Program-made: the position numbers and the translations under genes
Notes under the pieces: generated by a model
What the model saw: only the letters and a program-made list of their open reading frames with translations
Told to the model about the DNA's origin: nothing
Databases searched by the model: none
Source of the DNA: Bacteroidia bacterium
Lineage (GTDB): Bacteria; Bacteroidota; Bacteroidia; NS11-12g; UBA9320
Assembly: GCA_020849295.1 (NCBI GenBank)
Contig: JADLGN010000037.1
Span: 1 to 64,000 of the forward strand
DNA length: 64,000 bases
Reading direction: 5' to 3'
In this document: positions 63,588 through 64,000 of the stretch, piece after piece
Numbering within the stretch: position 1 is the stretch's first letter
Layout: the number at the start of each line of letters is the position of its first letter

Positions 63588-64000
63588 AAAACCTGTTGCT
63601 CATATTGATTTTATCTTTTAGTTTAGGTAGCATAGCCCAAACAGGAAATTCTATTTTAAAATCAGGTAAAATGAATTTGAGAATAAATGCAGACGGACAA
63701 CTTGCAATTTATAACTCTGAGGCTTCATCAGAATATATTGAAGGAAGCGGAAACCATTTGTTTAGTTTTATCAATATATGGATTTCTGCTTTTGACAATG
63801 CAGACAACTTATATATATCAACAGTAAATACATATAGCGGAAAAAACGATTACAGCCCTGGTCCTATTGACAGCCTTACATACGTTGGTGCAGAACCAGA
63901 CACATTCAATAAAATTTGGCAAATTAGTTCGAGCAACATTTATGAACATATAAAAAATTATAAAAACATCGGTTATAATCCAATTGATGCTATTAAAACA
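63584..64000 (+). CDS. Secreted protein, C-terminus beyond the window
   Basis: ATG at 63584 overlaps the preceding stop (ATGA); the frame is open to the right edge for 139 codons. Signal peptide (LLLILILSFSLGSIAQ). The opening motifs IWISAFDNADNLYIS, then SGKNDYSPGPIDSL and FNKIWQISSSNI, resemble the N-termini of large Bacteroidota secreted proteins that end in a T9SS sorting domain; that end is not visible here. It may be the third gene of the sigma operon. Confidence 0.7.
   Translation, partial: MKNLLLILILSFSLGSIAQTGNSILKSGKMNLRINADGQLAIYNSEASSEYIEGSGNHLFSFINIWISAFDNADNLYISTVNTYSGKNDYSPGPIDSLTYVGAEPDTFNKIWQISSSNIYEHIKNYKNIGYNPIDAIKT

Overview
The window is a chromosomal segment of an AT-rich member of the Bacteroidota. 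The signs are: a complete alternative complex III operon (actABCDEF), the gliding genes gldD and gldE next to ssb, several secreted proteins with type IX secretion (T9SS) C-terminal sorting domains, a Porin_10-type outer-membrane protein, MbnP-like and DUF3127 proteins, and promoters that fit the Bacteroidota pattern TTTG-N18-20-TAnnTTTG. I see no insertion sequence, prophage, CRISPR array or rRNA operon. Two tRNA genes are present, Leu-GAG and Lys-UUU, neither encoding CCA.

Layout: 1-3715 (-) is the N-terminal 1238 residues of a secreted subtilisin-like protease that runs off the left edge. 3917-6178 (+) is hddA-hddC-gmhB for GDP-D-glycero-alpha-D-manno-heptose, followed by a type B T9SS adhesin (6233-9820). 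9826-14549 (-) is ssb-gldE-gldD-PBP1A. 14738-22670 (-) is actABCDEF with a clear promoter upstream and a strong terminator downstream. 24116-28312 (-) runs HU, a TPR protein, a 29-residue bS22/mS38-like protein, RNase G, an OmpA-domain lipoprotein and RlmH. 28495-31961 (+) holds an MbnP-like lipoprotein, chorismate mutase, a U32/TrhP-like protein, a one-cluster ferredoxin and fabD.

31972-44987 mixes T9SS cargo (31972, 40274, 43054), an M20 dipeptidase, small secreted proteins, dtd and an ECF sigma / anti-sigma / outer-membrane barrel operon (39444 to 37255). 45287-51798 (-) is a TetR-TolC-adaptor-RND efflux operon. 51929-54293 (+) holds a malate/lactate-type dehydrogenase, a 46-residue membrane protein, ung and a DUF3127 protein with an SSB-like tail. 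54326-58727 (-) is a tightly overlapped three-gene operon (DAO-type oxidoreductase, LtaS-like sulfatase-fold membrane protein, COG2509 dehydrogenase). 58787-64000 holds a porin, a universal stress protein and a second ECF sigma operon, in which anti-sigma and outer-membrane barrel are fused in one polypeptide, followed by a partial secreted protein.

Three points stand out. (1) Chorismate mutase, a TrhP-like U32 protein and a ferredoxin form one operon, which fits the prephenate- and Fe-S-dependent route to tRNA 5-hydroxyuridine. (2) Two ECF loci repeat the same logic, sigma then membrane anti-sigma then outer-membrane barrel, once as three genes and once with the last two fused, suggesting signalling across the whole envelope. 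(3) The DUF3127 protein behind ung ends in an SSB-type tip (DDLPF), while the SSB encoded here lacks one.
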